The notes under the pieces: generated by a model
What the model was told of the DNA's origin: nothing
What the model saw: only the letters and a program-made list of their open reading frames with translations
The model's database searches: none
Part shown: piece after piece, positions 1 to 11,078 of the stretch
Layout: each line of letters starts with the position of its first letter
Position numbering within the stretch: the stretch's first letter is position 1
DNA from: Synchiropus splendidus
Lineage: Eukaryota > Chordata > Actinopteri > Syngnathiformes > Callionymidae
Assembly: GCF_027744825.2 (NCBI RefSeq)
Contig: NC_071347.1
Coordinates: forward strand, 12,089,501 to 12,153,500
DNA length: 64,000 bases
Direction: 5' to 3'
Position numbers and translations under genes: made by a program

Positions 1-947
1 TGATGAGGTGACTCTGTGTGAGGCCGTCATGTTGGAGGCACAACCCCTGAGCCAGGATCAAGGGGATGGCAACGATACCACCGAAGGCAGTCAAGCAGTG
101 CTGGTGAAAACGGTAAGGAAACTGTGCTCACAGATGTGTTTGAAATGATGTGTTAAGAGCAGAAAAAATGCTCGAGAAACGGCATCAAAAGCGAATGTCA
201 CATAAAGTCACATTAAGCTTTAAGGACAACATACCTGAACTCCAAGAATGATACACAGATACCAGGGCGGAACATCTGTTACACAGTAAACCAGCTTGTT
301 GGTGTCTTCATCAATCGCCTCCTCCCCTTTTCGTTTGGTGTCAGGTATATCGCAAAACTGCCCGTCAATCTTTAACCAAAAAGAAAAGACATTCATATCA
401 GTGAACTTTATGTAATGTATTTTTATTATAACTTGAATTGAGGTATATAACTGGTTGCTATGGTTCCATCCTGGAACACTGAAGCCACTTACAAATGTTG
501 ACAATATAATATTGACATGTATGTTGGTAAAACATTAATAAATAAATACATTGAACTTTTGAAAACAATATCGTGTTTTGTTTTTTAATGAGTATTCAAG
601 TCATGTGATGTTATTATGGGAAGTGCGCCATAAAGAAAATACAGATAAGATAAGAACTGCGCTCAGACGGTCTCCTATTGACTGTTTTCATTAATAAAAA
701 CGTAGTGAATAAAAGTACTTTCAATTGTATTACTCATAAGTAGATGACCTCCTCTTTTATAAGGTGCAATAGTACATTACATACAACTGCAGGAGGTGCA
801 GTTAATCGATACATTAATCGATAAACTGGGGATAAACTCCTAACATTTTTTACTAAAATCATTCAAATAATCTTTAAAACTGAGATAAGATGTTCTTACC
901 GTAAATGCATAGTTGTCCAGGCCATGACTTCCCTTTGCCGGCGACAT
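1..947 (-). CDS. SLC23-family nucleobase/ascorbate transporter, N-terminal exons (partial gene)
   Basis: Three coding exons read on the minus strand: exon 1 947-900 (starts MSPAKGSHGLDNYAFT), exon 2 369-235, exon 3 100 to the window edge. Donors GTAAGA and GTATGT and the acceptor AG dinucleotides fit, and phases are all 0. The joined product shows about 94 residues. Residues 50-55 are PPWYLC, the signature just before transmembrane helix 1 in SLC23 proteins, followed by GVQ|HCLTAFGGIVAIPLILA and a LCLQHDGLTQSHLI stretch. SLC23 members are multi-pass plasma-membrane permeases: SVCT1/2 carry sodium-ascorbate and the Slc23a4/SNBT1 branch carries nucleobases. The QHD-LTQS-LI wording looks more like the Slc23a4 branch than SVCT1/2, but this rests on memory of the family. 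The remaining helices and the NAT signature lie outside the window. The start codon is supported by the matching donor phase. Confidence 0.85.
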
Positions 948-1100
948 GCTTCAGGCTCTTAGACTAAGTTGGCCTTTGAAGCCAGATAACAAAACAGTCA
1001 AGTGAAGCACCATTAGTCGTGGAAGTGAGCGCGACTGTCAGCGTCGGCGGGAGTGTCTGGACCGAGTGAGGAGGAAGGCGGAGAGAGCAAGAGATTATGG
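948..1100 (-). promoter_or_regulatory. Probable 5' UTR and core promoter of the SLC23-family gene
   Basis: The stretch directly upstream of the minus-strand ATG is locally richer in G, C and CpG (about 1018-1082) than the AT-rich surroundings, as expected for a small vertebrate promoter. No TATA box at a convincing spacing was seen. The transcription start cannot be fixed from sequence alone. Confidence 0.35.
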
Positions 1101-2085
1101 CTGAAATGAGTCGCCCTCACAGCTCATGTGAAACCAATTACATCAGTAACAGCAGCTGACCTGTCCAGGGAGCAGAGGGGATGCTGCGTCTCTCTCTTTT
1201 TCCGGTCTGATGTTAGCGAAACATATACCTTAAAATAGCATGTCACCCATTTTAAAGGGCAGTTTTTTTCTTTCGAAATGGAGTCGAACGGCACCTCTTC
1301 ATCACACACTTTATCAAGACCCTGTTTGATCTTCCTCTTAAAACTGAACACAAATCTGAAAGTCTTTTGTAAATATGAGCAGCGATCACATGCAGCCGAA
1401 GTAAAGCAGAACAAAGCATCTATTGATGACAAGTTCTGTAAATGTTAACCTCATTTCCTAATTTGTGCTTCAGTCCCATTCCCGTCAAAATTACACTCGA
1501 TTAGATTAAAAGTGTGATTGGTGCTCACATCTTCTTTATTATCCAGGTCAGAGCATGACTGTGTTTACATTTGCACTCACGAGCCATTTATGTGACATTT
1601 GGAGAGGAAATCTGAGGGAAGCACTTGTTGATAACATTCTGAATCCAGGAGCTGCCACTTTAATATTTATATAATTTATCAAGGTACGTTAGAAGTCCTA
1701 ATGATTTTGGCTTACTAGTAATATAAATGCTGCCATCGTGTGGTGGGCTCAAATGTGGACATAGAATACATGTTTTTCAAGAGTTCAACTTCTCTTTTTA
1801 ATAAGAGACAAATTCTAATATGACGAGAGAGGAACAAGGTGAACAATGGTCGGTCTGGAGAACAGATCTTCTGCCATACTTTTCAGTGCCACCATGGAGA
1901 CCATTTTTTCAGTTCGGACCAGCCTGAGTCAACACAAAACCATGGGCAGAAAGAGGAAGTGTCCAGAATGTAAGGCAAATCACAAGCTGGGGCAGGCAGC
2001 CAATACATGTTCACCAGTTGCGTGTGGCGGTACGGGACAAAGCAGGCGTCCCTGCAGTCATAGAGGAGCGCCACTCCTTCCAGCC
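1101..2085. other. Intergenic stretch, no gene recognised
   Basis: Short open frames here have no recognisable motif or plausible splice structure. The right end (about 1,840-2,085) may be the degraded downstream part of the neighbouring minus-strand gypsy element, but no motif is clear there. Confidence 0.5.
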
Positions 2086-2690
2086 TTTTCCTTGGGTGGC
2101 AGTCTATAGTTGAAGGCAGAGGTGGAAGAGTCGTGAGCGTTCCATACCTCTGGAAGGTGGAGGCTCCAGGAGGAGGGATGCTGTCGCAGGGCAGCCTCCA
2201 GATCTTGGTTCACCTGCTCAGCCTGAACATTGAGGAGTGCTTGGCATACTTCTTGCTACCCCTGCTAAGAGAACTGTGGCACTTGGTCGGAGACAAAGGG
2301 AGTAAAAACTCCCTTTCCATCCAGCGTGAAAATATGATTGACAAGGATGCCTGCTGATGGTAGTTCAGGGAGTGGAACCACTATCACTGTGCTGTAATTT
2401 TATTTCTTGCAGAAGGGAGATGCTTACCGCTCAGGGGAACCTGCCACTGGGCTACCGCTTCTATCAAGGATGGGTTGGGCTGGAGTTGAGCCTTACCAAA
2501 AGTAAAAGTCAAGAAGCCCGGAAGAGGCAATTGTGAACTCATACTTGCTTGCTTTGACAAACAATTGACTACCCAAAAGACACCAAGATATGTTGGGTAT
2601 GCCCCTCCCAGAGCAGGTTATTGAATAAGGCCTGAAAGACCACTGGATTTGTGAACCCAAATGGCATCGCCAAGTACTCAAAATGGCCAA
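2086..2690 (-). mobile_element. Decayed Ty3/gypsy retrotransposon pol fragment
   Basis: On the minus strand, 2679-2630 encodes [17 protein letters not shown], the reverse-transcriptase block normally written YLVMPFGLTNAPAVFQ. A further block at about 2566-2495 (QLFVKASKYEF) matches the segment that follows the catalytic YLDD box in gypsy RT; the YLDD box itself is missing. At about 2230-2090 the frame reads QAEQVNQDLEAALRQ, then PSSWSLHLP and a W-N-AHDSSTSA stretch, which is the C-terminal half of the integrase core (usual wording GQTERVNQ-LE-ALR...WVEYAHN). Order RT then integrase on the minus strand is as expected. Almost all of RNase H and the first half of integrase are lost, and the frames do not join. 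No LTRs were found. It is a dead fragment. Confidence 0.8.
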
Positions 2691-3285
2691 GCAGTGTCTT
2701 AGTGTCTTCTTCTTCTCTCCAGATACAAACAAGGTAGTAGGAATTTTTGGAACTGAACTTTGCTGTGCAGGAGAGGGGAGCACGTGTCTGCCTCCACTTC
2801 CAGGAACTTCTTTCTTACCGCCACTTGTTTCTTCCTCGCTTTGCAGACTGCTGTATTATGCGATCCTGCTATGGTCATTCAAAATGATGCTCTCAGAACC
2901 CTGATTTTAGATGTTTAAAAACTCTTCCAGGAATGTCATCAAAATGGACTGAGGTTTTCTGAAATCAGTCATTGCCAGGCCACCGTGCTGAATGAATGAC
3001 AATCGGCTCTTTGTGGCTCATGTTTTCCATGACAGCCCTGAGATAGTTTGATTTATTTTCTTCCAAAGAATATACATCATCATAATGTTATCTGCTATAT
3101 TCACTTTTAATCCTCTGAATCTCTCTCCTGCTTCCACTCAGGTTTGCTTGCTGTTACAACTATGACTTCTTCACAGTTATATTGTTCCATTCATTCATTC
3201 TCTACAGCTTAATCCCTTTTGGGAATTCCAAGGGTCTGCAGTCTATCCCAGCTACTTTGGGCAAGAGGCAGTGGTGGTTTTGATG
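2690..3285. repeat. Direct duplication, copy 1 (about 590 bp)
   Basis: This segment, from the GTGTCTTAGTGTCTTC motif to GGGCAAGAGGCAG, is repeated at 3,710-4,302 with high identity over most of its length. Differences are small indels and scattered substitutions, for example an extra TTAGTGTCTTCC unit in copy 2. Neither copy has a convincing continuous coding frame. The left edge abuts the gypsy fragment, so copy 1 may be part of the same or a nested element. Confidence 0.85.
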
Positions 3286-3515
3286 AACAGGTTGTCAGCC
3301 TGTAACAGGCCACACAGAGAGAAACAACCAACCACACAAACAATTTGGAGTATTCAGTCAACCTACGAAACATTTTTGGACTGTTGAAGGAAACTGCAAC
3401 CACGGAGTGAGCATGCAAACGCACAGAAAAGACTGAGGTTGCCCCAAACTGAAAGAGAGAAGAAGCTGCAAAACTTCTTGCTGTGAGCAGGGTTTCTGCC
3501 GTCAAAAAGCATGAG
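3190..3515. repeat. Fish interspersed repeat with TATCCCAGCTACTTTGGGC motif
   Basis: The run CATTCATTC, ...CAGTCTATCCCAGCTACTTTGGGCAAGAGGCAG, ...ACACAGAGAGAAACAACCA, ...TTTTTGGACTG, ...CTTCTTGCTGTGAG follows, block by block, a very common fish interspersed repeat known from many genomes. This copy is diverged by about a fifth. A truncated second copy forms the right end of the duplicated segment at 4,205-4,302. Confidence 0.7.
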
Positions 3516-3709
3516 AAGTCATTCAGTGGATTTTGTGAAAATTCAGGTATAGTATAACATATTGATCTTTAGAAGGCATCAAAAATGGAATAAACTAAAT
3601 GGGACAAAATGTTTCATTTGCTATTTATTTTGATCTGACTTATTTTGTACTGCACAAACATGTAATTTGTAATACTCTGGGTGTAATCTGTGGTGAAGTG
3701 GCTGCTGTG

Positions 3710-4302
3710 TGCAGTGTCTTAGTGTCTTCCTTAGTGTCTTCCTTCTCTCCAGATACAAACAAGGTAGTAGGAATTTTTGGAACTGAACTTTGCTGTGCAG
3801 GAGAGGGGAGCACGTGTCTGCCTCCACTTCCAGGAACTTCTTTCTTACCGCCACTAGTTTCTTCCTCGTTTTACAGACTCTTGTATTATGCGATCCTGCT
3901 ATGGTCATTCAAAATGATGCTCTGAGAACCCTGGTTTTAGATCTTCCAGGAATGTCACCAAAATGGAGTGAGGTTTTCCGAAATCAGTCATAGGCCTGCC
4001 AGGCCACTGTGCTGAATGAATAACAATCGGCTCTTTGTGGCTCATGTTTTCCATGACAGCCCTGAGATAGTTTGATTCAATTTTATTTTCTTCCACGGAA
4101 TATATATCATCATAATGTTATATTCGCTTCTAATCCTCTGAATCTCTCTTCTGCTTCCACTCAGGTTTGCTTGGCGTTAAAATGGACTTCTTTGCAGTTA
4201 TATTGTTCCATTCATTCATTCATTCGTCCTCGACAGCTTAGTCCCTTCCAAGGTCCTGGAGTCTATCCCAGTTACTCTGGGCAAGAGGCAGGGGTGCGTT
4301 TG
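3710..4302. repeat. Direct duplication, copy 2 (about 590 bp)
   Basis: Second copy of the 2,690-3,285 segment in the same orientation, about 1,020 bp downstream. Shared landmarks are AGATACAAACAAGGTAGTAG, AGGAGAGGGGAGCACGTGTC, ATCGGCTCTTTGTGGCTCAT and the CATTCATTC-TATCCCAG end. The 3' repeat tail stops at 4,302, whereas copy 1 continues to about 3,510, so the copies have different right boundaries. Confidence 0.85.
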
Positions 4303-6955
4303 ATGATGTTAAATATTTGTGTTCTTCTTATTTGTGAGGCACTTTGTGTTGTATTTAATTGCTGACTTGGATTTTCAAATATTGTCAAATGCTTACATTT
4401 TGCGTGTGTGAAAGTATCGGCAGTTGGATATGGGCATGAAAAAAAAAGGCATGAACAATAATGAAATGAAATTTTCTGATACATTGCTTAAACCCTGGGT
4501 GAGGCATTAGCCACCAACCCCCCATGTGTCCTTCTCTCATTCCATTTTTTAATCTTTATTTTGACCGCTTCCTGTCATTGTTTGCGTATTTTACATCTCC
4601 ATCATACATATCCTGTATTTTATTACAGGATTTTGTCTCCTTTTCTTATTTTGGGTTCCATCCCTTATCTTGACTATTTCTTCTTTTATGCCGATCATTT
4701 TCTTTGTTCCAGTGGTTTCCTTATTTGACTCTTCGACGTCAGCTGTTACCCAGAGCTTCGGCTTTTCTTCCTTGTCTCAGACAGTCTTTCCTACTCTTTA
4801 TTGTGGAAAAACAAATGGATCTTGGCCATCCTGTCTGGTGCCTTTGATCCTTTGGATAAAGATAAAAGTCTGTGGGAATTTTTCCTTCAAATTGAATATG
4901 TGCAAGTAATCATGCTGACATGGAACTTTGAATGGTGATGCTTAGACTGCACATGTGACTGGGTGAGAACGTATGGATCCCTCACATGATGCAAAAGGCA
5001 TTTCTTGCTGGGGGAAAAAACAACATGCCAAGATTATGTGCCAAGCAGTCACACAGTCCTGCATGATGTGCATCAGAACGCATGTTAACCCTGTATATGG
5101 TTGACAGTCATGAGAGTGGTCAGAAAGACGTGGCTGTCTACCTCTCCTGCATGGTTACGAAACAGAAATGTCTAGATTTTAAGCTAAATATCTCAACAGA
5201 GTTTTGGCTTTCAGAGATATTGGAGTCCTTGATTTTGCAGTCGAGTTGGACTTCAAAGGATGAATATGACACAAGAGCCATAATACAAGAGTGAGGGGAG
5301 CAGCTATTATCTTAAAAAAAAGAGAAAATGTGTTCACTCTCTACCAAGAGGTTTTGTTATTATGCTTTATAAATCAATGCTTTTGACATTACAATGTATT
5401 TCTCAGGCTCATAGAAGATGTTCTGGCTGTAAATCATCTCTGACAAGTTATGACTAGATAATGCAAAATTTTAAGTGTCGCACTTAGTGTACAACAAAAT
5501 CTTTGTAATAACATTGTGCAGAGTGGTTTGGTTGGGAATTACCGTGCTTCTTCATATGACTAGATTAAAAGTTAGGTTTGTTATATTGAGCTGTGTATTC
5601 CATGAAACACTGTACAAGATGCCAAATGCAAAATGCAAAAGAATTCCAAGGCTGTGCTCATAATGCCCTATAAATGAGGACATTTTCAATTATTGACTGT
5701 GGTTCACCATACTGCTGGTGCCATATTTATATTGCATATTGCCTGCTGACATATTCGCATAGATAGATGGAGCTTTTATTTCTAATTACAGAATTAAAAG
5801 AGAAAAGTTTGTTTTGAAATTCATTGATCTAAGCCCAACAGGTGGGATAGTTTAAAAGGACAATCCTTGCCGGAACTCGCGGTCAAACGGTATTTTGAAT
5901 TACACAGTTTAAGATCAGTCGGATGTCAGGTCATCTGAAGGTCAGAATGTAGGTCAAGTGGGGCCAACCCTGTATTTCATGGTGGTCAAGTTAGGGCTGT
6001 GAGTCTCGAGCTCCAGAATATACTCCGCTGTTAAAACTCAAACCCATTCAACTGATGAATCACCTGGTTAATCATGTGATCCTGCTGCTAGTAAACTAAT
6101 GATCATCTTATGAGAAAGCTATTGTAAATTTGCATTGATATTCCATTAAACATGTTTTCTCATGGAGACTATTTTCTAATAACTACAATTTATGTTTTTT
6201 TATTGATTTTAATCCGAAATCTCATGCTTGTAATTCGACCGGTGAGACGGTGACTTTACGCCTCATTCACAAAGTTTCTTTCTGAAAGTACAACTTGAAC
6301 ATACCTGTAGTACTACACAAATATTGCAGGTTGCTGCAGTGTTTCTCTTACTGGTCTAATCTGGAGTCTAGTCGGGTATGACATGACCAGACTGCAGGCC
6401 AGAGAGCCTGTTTAATCTAGCCCACTGGTCGTCCACATGTTATCGATCAATATTCCTCATGGTGACATCAGCATCAGTCAGCACTACAATGGCTTCCGTA
6501 TGGTTTACCTTCATCCTTTCATTGCCGTCAGCAGAATTACATACGCATTTAGCCGACATGAACCATCGTTGTCCTCGCTGTCCCATTTTCATGTTTAAAT
6601 GCTTTTAAAAAATGGGTCAACCCAGGAGCATAAAAGTATGACGTGAGTAAAAAAATACGTTACAATGTAGCTCTTCATCACCATTTCCCATCAGAGGTTG
6701 CCATGTCTAATCTGCCTCATCCCTCTCAATCTATCTTGATCGGTCACACCTCTTCATGTCCTCATTTATCACATCTATGAACCTCCTTGTTTGTCTTCCC
6801 CAGTACCCCAATCTCCGACTCTCTTTACTAGTGGCGGACCGTCAGGGCCAGCAAGGCCTTCTCTGTTGGCCTAACATAACCAGAAATCATGAGCATATTT
6901 ACGACAGAAGTGAATTTCATTTTTCATGTATTTTCCCAAAATATATTATATATAG
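4303..6955. other. Intergenic, no gene recognised
   Basis: No frame longer than about 80 codons with recognisable domains and no exon chain with consistent phases was seen on either strand. It is ordinary AT-rich intergenic DNA. Confidence 0.5.
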
Positions 6956-7330
6956 TATGACCCAACCTCGGTTCTTGACCACAATCCGTTCCAGAAGGAG
7001 ATTTGAGAAGTGATTTGTTCAAAATCTGAATCGATTTTTCCCATTACAATGAATGGAAAAAGAAATAATGCGTTCCAAGCCTTAAAAGAGGCTTTTGTAG
7101 GAGTGAATGTAGAGTGTCTGCTGCAGGTGCGCTGTTCCTCTATGTGTGTGGCCGCTGCATGTGGGAGGGGTTGCTGAGTGAGTGACGTCTCTCCAGAAGT
7201 GAAGAGGTGCCCGGTGCGTGTCCAGCTCTGAATGTGCGCTTCTGTGCAGTTTGGCTGTGACAAAGTCATAAACCAAGTCACGCTCTGTCCCAGACTCGCC
7301 TCATCCCTGTCCCAGCTCCAGCCCACAACA
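6956..7330. mobile_element. Fragment of a Tc1/mariner-type non-autonomous element
   Basis: Starts with ACCTCGGTTCTTGACCACAA then TCCGTTCCAGAAGG and runs through CCATTACAATGAATGGAAAA and AATGCGTTCCA, the same order of blocks as the intact element at 17,408-17,721. The interior (TGCTGCAGGTGCGCTG onwards) differs, so it is a longer family member. The right inverted end was not recognised. An open frame across it on the minus strand is incidental. Confidence 0.6.
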
Positions 7331-7364
7331 GGACATCAAACCCATTTTCACCGCTCATTGGTGT

Positions 7365-7472
7365 GAAGTGTTATTGAAATAGTTGCTCCAGCAACGATAT
7401 ACAGTAACTATTACCCAGCAGAGAGTGCCATCTAGTGGCCTCTAGGGGTTTCATGAAACCTCATACACTCTT
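7365..7472. mobile_element. Right half of the TTTCATGAAA-palindrome MITE
   Basis: TATTGAAATAGTT, GTGCCATCTAGTGGCCTCT and GTTTCATGAAACCTCAT match the right half of the full-length copy at 39,872-40,075. The left end is absent. It carries a CTCF-like core on the minus strand at 7,425-7,438. Confidence 0.65.
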
Positions 7473-9032
7473 CTTGATATCTGTCGTTTTAAAGCTGAAA
7501 TAATTGTGAGGAATGTTTCGCATGGCCTCACTTACATGGCATCACTTTGTTGATTCTGTTGTAGGAAAACAATTCCTTCCCCTGACATCCTGAGAGATCT
7601 ACAAGCTTCATCTCATTGCTAGACTTGACTTGAGTTGTACTATGTAGGTAGAAACAAGTTAAAGCAAGTTCAATGGCAGAATTGATTGTCACGGCCATCA
7701 ACAGAGTAAAGTGTGATGTTCTTCTTTGTTTTTAACATCACAGGGCAATTTAACAGTCAGCATCAATTGTGTGTTTTGAAAGAGCAATATTCTTTTCGAT
7801 GTTGAGCATCAGAACAGTGAGGCCTGACCATCTTGTCTGTTTCCACGATGGCTGGAGCGTCTTCACTGTGGACTCTAACATCTTAATTCGAAAGCAGGTG
7901 GATTTAATAATCTGTTTCGAAGCTAACTCTCGTGAGTACTCATGACTTCCATCTGCGCTGTTCACAACGTGCGATTAATCGAATCAAGTATCTTAAAAAA
8001 GTAGGTTTATAGTGTCAGGGTCAGTGTGAATGGTGTTTCTGTGGCAATGCTACACATATAAATGATTACACGAGACCAAAAAGTTGAGGGATTCATCTCC
8101 TCCTGTTTCAGTGGAAATGCATTAAGGTCAGTCGCATGTGACCATCTGAGGATTTCAGTCATCTGATGCTGTGATGAGTGGAACCAAACCTCAGACATTC
8201 ACTTCGCCAGCTGACTTTTCAGGCTCTTGGAAGCTCCCTGCGGGATTCAGCGATTTCTTTTGGTCTTAGATGGTAATGCTACTTTGATGACTCTTGAACC
8301 GTGAAAACTGACAATTTGATTATTTTTCTGGAGTCCAGAGGGCATCTACATCTCGACAAGAATCGCTTTATGATTTTGCCATTGGGTCTACAGTTGCATC
8401 ACGAATGAACTACATCCTCGAGCCCCAGTTGTTTCCCAGTCCGAGACCATCATTGGCATGTGTCACGGATGTTTGGATGTGAGTTTTTGAATCTACATTG
8501 CTCTGATTATTAAAATGCTCATCTTTGACAAATGTGTATCATGTGAAGCACGTACTAACTGCTACATAAATAAAGATTCATTCAAATGAAACAGATGTTT
8601 GTTTTGTTTTTTGGTTGTTTGTACGTGTTTATTTGTCAATGACGCACATGAAGTATGTTTTGTTCATACTTCACACTTTTGATTCATTTGTCTTTGATCT
8701 ACTACCAATTTAGTGTTTAAACCAACTTGTTTTTCACTCACTATACTGTTTAGGTATTTTATCATATTTCATTTATCATATATTATTTGAGATTGATGTT
8801 GAAATGTAGACGTACAATTAACTGTAACGCCGCTATCACCAGCAGGGGTCACTGTAACAGCGTCCGGTGTCAATGAAGCCTGTTAACTATACATGTACAG
8901 TAAACTGAAGGTGTCATTTGTTCACATTCTGTTGTAGGCTGAACTAAAGACTTATGATTCGTTGATTCATCTTCTATTGAAGTTATCTTGGCAACTGAAT
9001 TTAAATAATGTTTGAATGATTATGTTTTTTAA

Positions 9033-9037
<5 letters not shown>
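7473..9037. other. Intergenic, no gene recognised
   Basis: No supported exon or RNA gene was found. Short frames on both strands show no family motif. Confidence 0.45.

Positions 9038-9106
<69 letters not shown>
9038..9106. repeat. (TA)n microsatellite
   Basis: About 69 uninterrupted bases of TA dinucleotide repeat. Confidence 0.97.
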
Positions 9107-9109
<3 letters not shown>

Positions 9110-9270
9110 CAAATTTCATGCCATGAAGTAGTGCAAAAACACAGTGATATGAGTTTAAAGCGCTGCTGAACAAAATCACAATTTATTAAAATATTGAAAT
9201 TAAGATTAAAATAAATTCAAATATATAGTCTTTTATACCTTTTGTCCGGTAAAGTTGGCGAACTAATTTA

Positions 9271-9284
9271 CCACTAGATGGCGG
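9271..9284 (+). promoter_or_regulatory. CTCF-like core motif upstream of isx
   Basis: CCACTAGATGGCGG fits the CTCF core consensus CCASYAGRKGGCRS at all 14 positions. It lies about 540 bp upstream of the isx ATG. Binding is not shown; the match is by eye. Confidence 0.45.
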
Positions 9285-9688
9285 TAGAGAATGCGTGTAA
9301 ACCTTCCAACCTTCCTTTCAACAGTACAATAAGTTCAGAGGTGAACCAGTGTGCTGGAGTGCAAAGAGAGGACAAAGTGATAATCACAATCCTTCCAATA
9401 AAACTGCTGATAAGAATAAGAAGCTGCTATTGAAAGGCTTCGACGCAGCATATTATCAAGATTTATTACCATGAAAAGATATCTCTTTTGAAGCTGGAGT
9501 AATGGATAAAGGACGATGTAAACAAACGCACAGCAGTACAGGTGTGTGTCTGTGAGCGATAAGATAAAAAAAAAAAAAGTCACTGTAATAGTTGGCTGTT
9601 AGGTATCAAACTAACCATCTCAGGGAGTCTGACTGAGTTTTCCTAGAAGCATGCTGTTACCTGTCTCCGCCCCTCCTTTGCTATGATC

Positions 9689-9703
9689 AGGTGATGCAGG
9701 TCA
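9689..9703 (+). promoter_or_regulatory. DR3 nuclear-receptor response element upstream of isx
   Basis: Two direct half-sites, AGGTGA and AGGTCA, separated by three bases (TGC), about 107 bp upstream of the isx ATG. DR3 spacing is classically bound by VDR-RXR or PXR-RXR; retinoic acid receptors prefer DR5, DR2 or DR1. Since mammalian ISX is known to be induced by retinoid signalling in gut, a receptor element at this place is plausible, but the spacing suggests a different receptor. Confidence 0.45.
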
Positions 9704-9810
9704 AGCATTAGAGCGATCTGAAAGTCCTCACATTTCGAAGAATTGATCTCAACGCAGGGGAGAGGTGCGTGCTCGGCAAGCCTGTCAAGTCAGAGGAGAC
9801 ACTGCTTGAC

Positions 9811-11078
9811 ATGTTGGGTGGTGAGGACGATCACAAGGAGTCCAGGGAGGACCAGGACCGGGGACAACATATGAAACTGTCCCATTCTATCGAGGAGATT
9901 TTGAGGAGACCTGTGCGTGTCAGACCTGATGTCGGAGTTCAACGCAGCTTGTCTGTCATCAAACGGAACAGCGCATCAAGCCAGTATTTTTGCTCAGGTA
10001 ACCTTGTTTTCATCACACCTCTTCAGTAATGTTCACCTCTCATCTAATGGTTAGCCCTCTTCTTTCCCAAGACATTCAACAAGCTGAGCTACGTGTGGAG
10101 TTATCAAGGGTCAACACAGGGCACTCCAGTGAGTTTGCTGTGGTACAACTTAATACAGATGGGATTTTGTACAGCGGCTCAACTGGATGTCTGCAACTAG
10201 GTCTGAAAAGAAAGAGACAAAGCCGGGTCACTTTCTCTCCACACCAGCTGAAAGAGTTGGAGCGAACTTTCCAGCAGACTCACTATCCAGATGTCAACAC
10301 CAGAGAGCGGCTGGCTTCCAGCCTCAGTCTTCAGGAGGGACGGATACAGGTAGGTGGTGATGATTGTCTCCCACACAGGCGATTTGTGCTACATATATAT
10401 TAGTCATTTGCAAGGCAAATAACATTTAAAAACCGCTGGGCTACATGGACCGAGAGGATTTGGTTGACACAGATTGACACAACAAAATCACACGATAATG
10501 GAATGAAAAAAAACATGAGTTTCCACTTGGGCTGCCAGTTACTTGCTCTTTTATTGGGAACATATTTTAATGAGTCTTAGCTTTTGAAGTGACTTGATTT
10601 CAGGGAAGAAAAAGGTGTCATTTGGGCAACCACATATTAACTGTGTTTTCTGGAAAAGAAGAACAGATCTTCAACTCAACTAACAATAATTTGAGCTCTG
10701 CTCTTTGAACCTGTTCCAACGAAATAAGTGGTTCCCAAAATTCACTTATCTCTCTTCAGATTTGGTTCCAGAACCGCCGAGCTAAATGGAGGAAAACGGA
10801 AACGCTGAAGGACATGATGTTGCTCGGACGGCAACATGTATATCCCACAATTGTTCCTCCGCATGTCTCTTATGAGGTACATGAATTGAAATGCGGTGTT
10901 TTTGCGTAAGATACTGACGGTGAATTTGCCTCTCCAACAGATCCCGACTGTCCCTCTGCTGTGCTGGCTACCATGCTGCTTACCTAAGACGCTCAAGCCG
11001 AGCGTGATCCGGACCAGCGTGCACTGTTCTTCAGGACACAGGACTCTGGATTATGACCTACAGGGGACAGAAAGATAG
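9811..11078 (+). CDS. isx: Intestine-specific homeobox transcription factor, complete (239 aa, four exons)
   Basis: Exons 9811-9997, 10072-10349, 10760-10876 and 10941-11078 join in phase (GT-AG introns of 74, 410 and 64 nt) to 239 codons plus TAG. Residues 25-33 read HSIEEILRR, an eh1-like Groucho/TLE-binding motif matching the SIEAILKRP stretch of mammalian ISX; this motif plus the homeodomain makes the assignment. The homeodomain spans about residues 109-168 and is split by intron 2 just before [12 protein letters not shown]; glutamine at homeodomain position 50 marks the paired-like Q50 class. No paired domain or OAR tail is seen. Human ISX is about 245 aa. The frame is open upstream to a TAG at 9709 but has no other ATG, so M at 9811 is taken as start. 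In mammals ISX represses intestinal scarb1 and bco1, closing a vitamin A feedback loop. The segment between eh1 and homeodomain (about 34-108) is not recognised. Confidence 0.88.

Noticed and set aside
2..113. Plus-strand open segment ending AAAACG|GTAAGG that looks like an exon
   Set aside because: The minus strand of the same bases encodes the well-conserved third exon of the SLC23 gene, in phase with exon 2; the plus-strand reading is its shadow.
3599..3925. 108-codon plus-strand frame sharing peptide with 2683-2904
   Set aside because: The shared peptide only reflects the duplicated repeat; frames shift between copies, so it is not under coding constraint.
6946..7326. 126-codon minus-strand frame
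   Set aside because: It lies wholly within a Tc1/mariner-type MITE fragment and has no transposase similarity.
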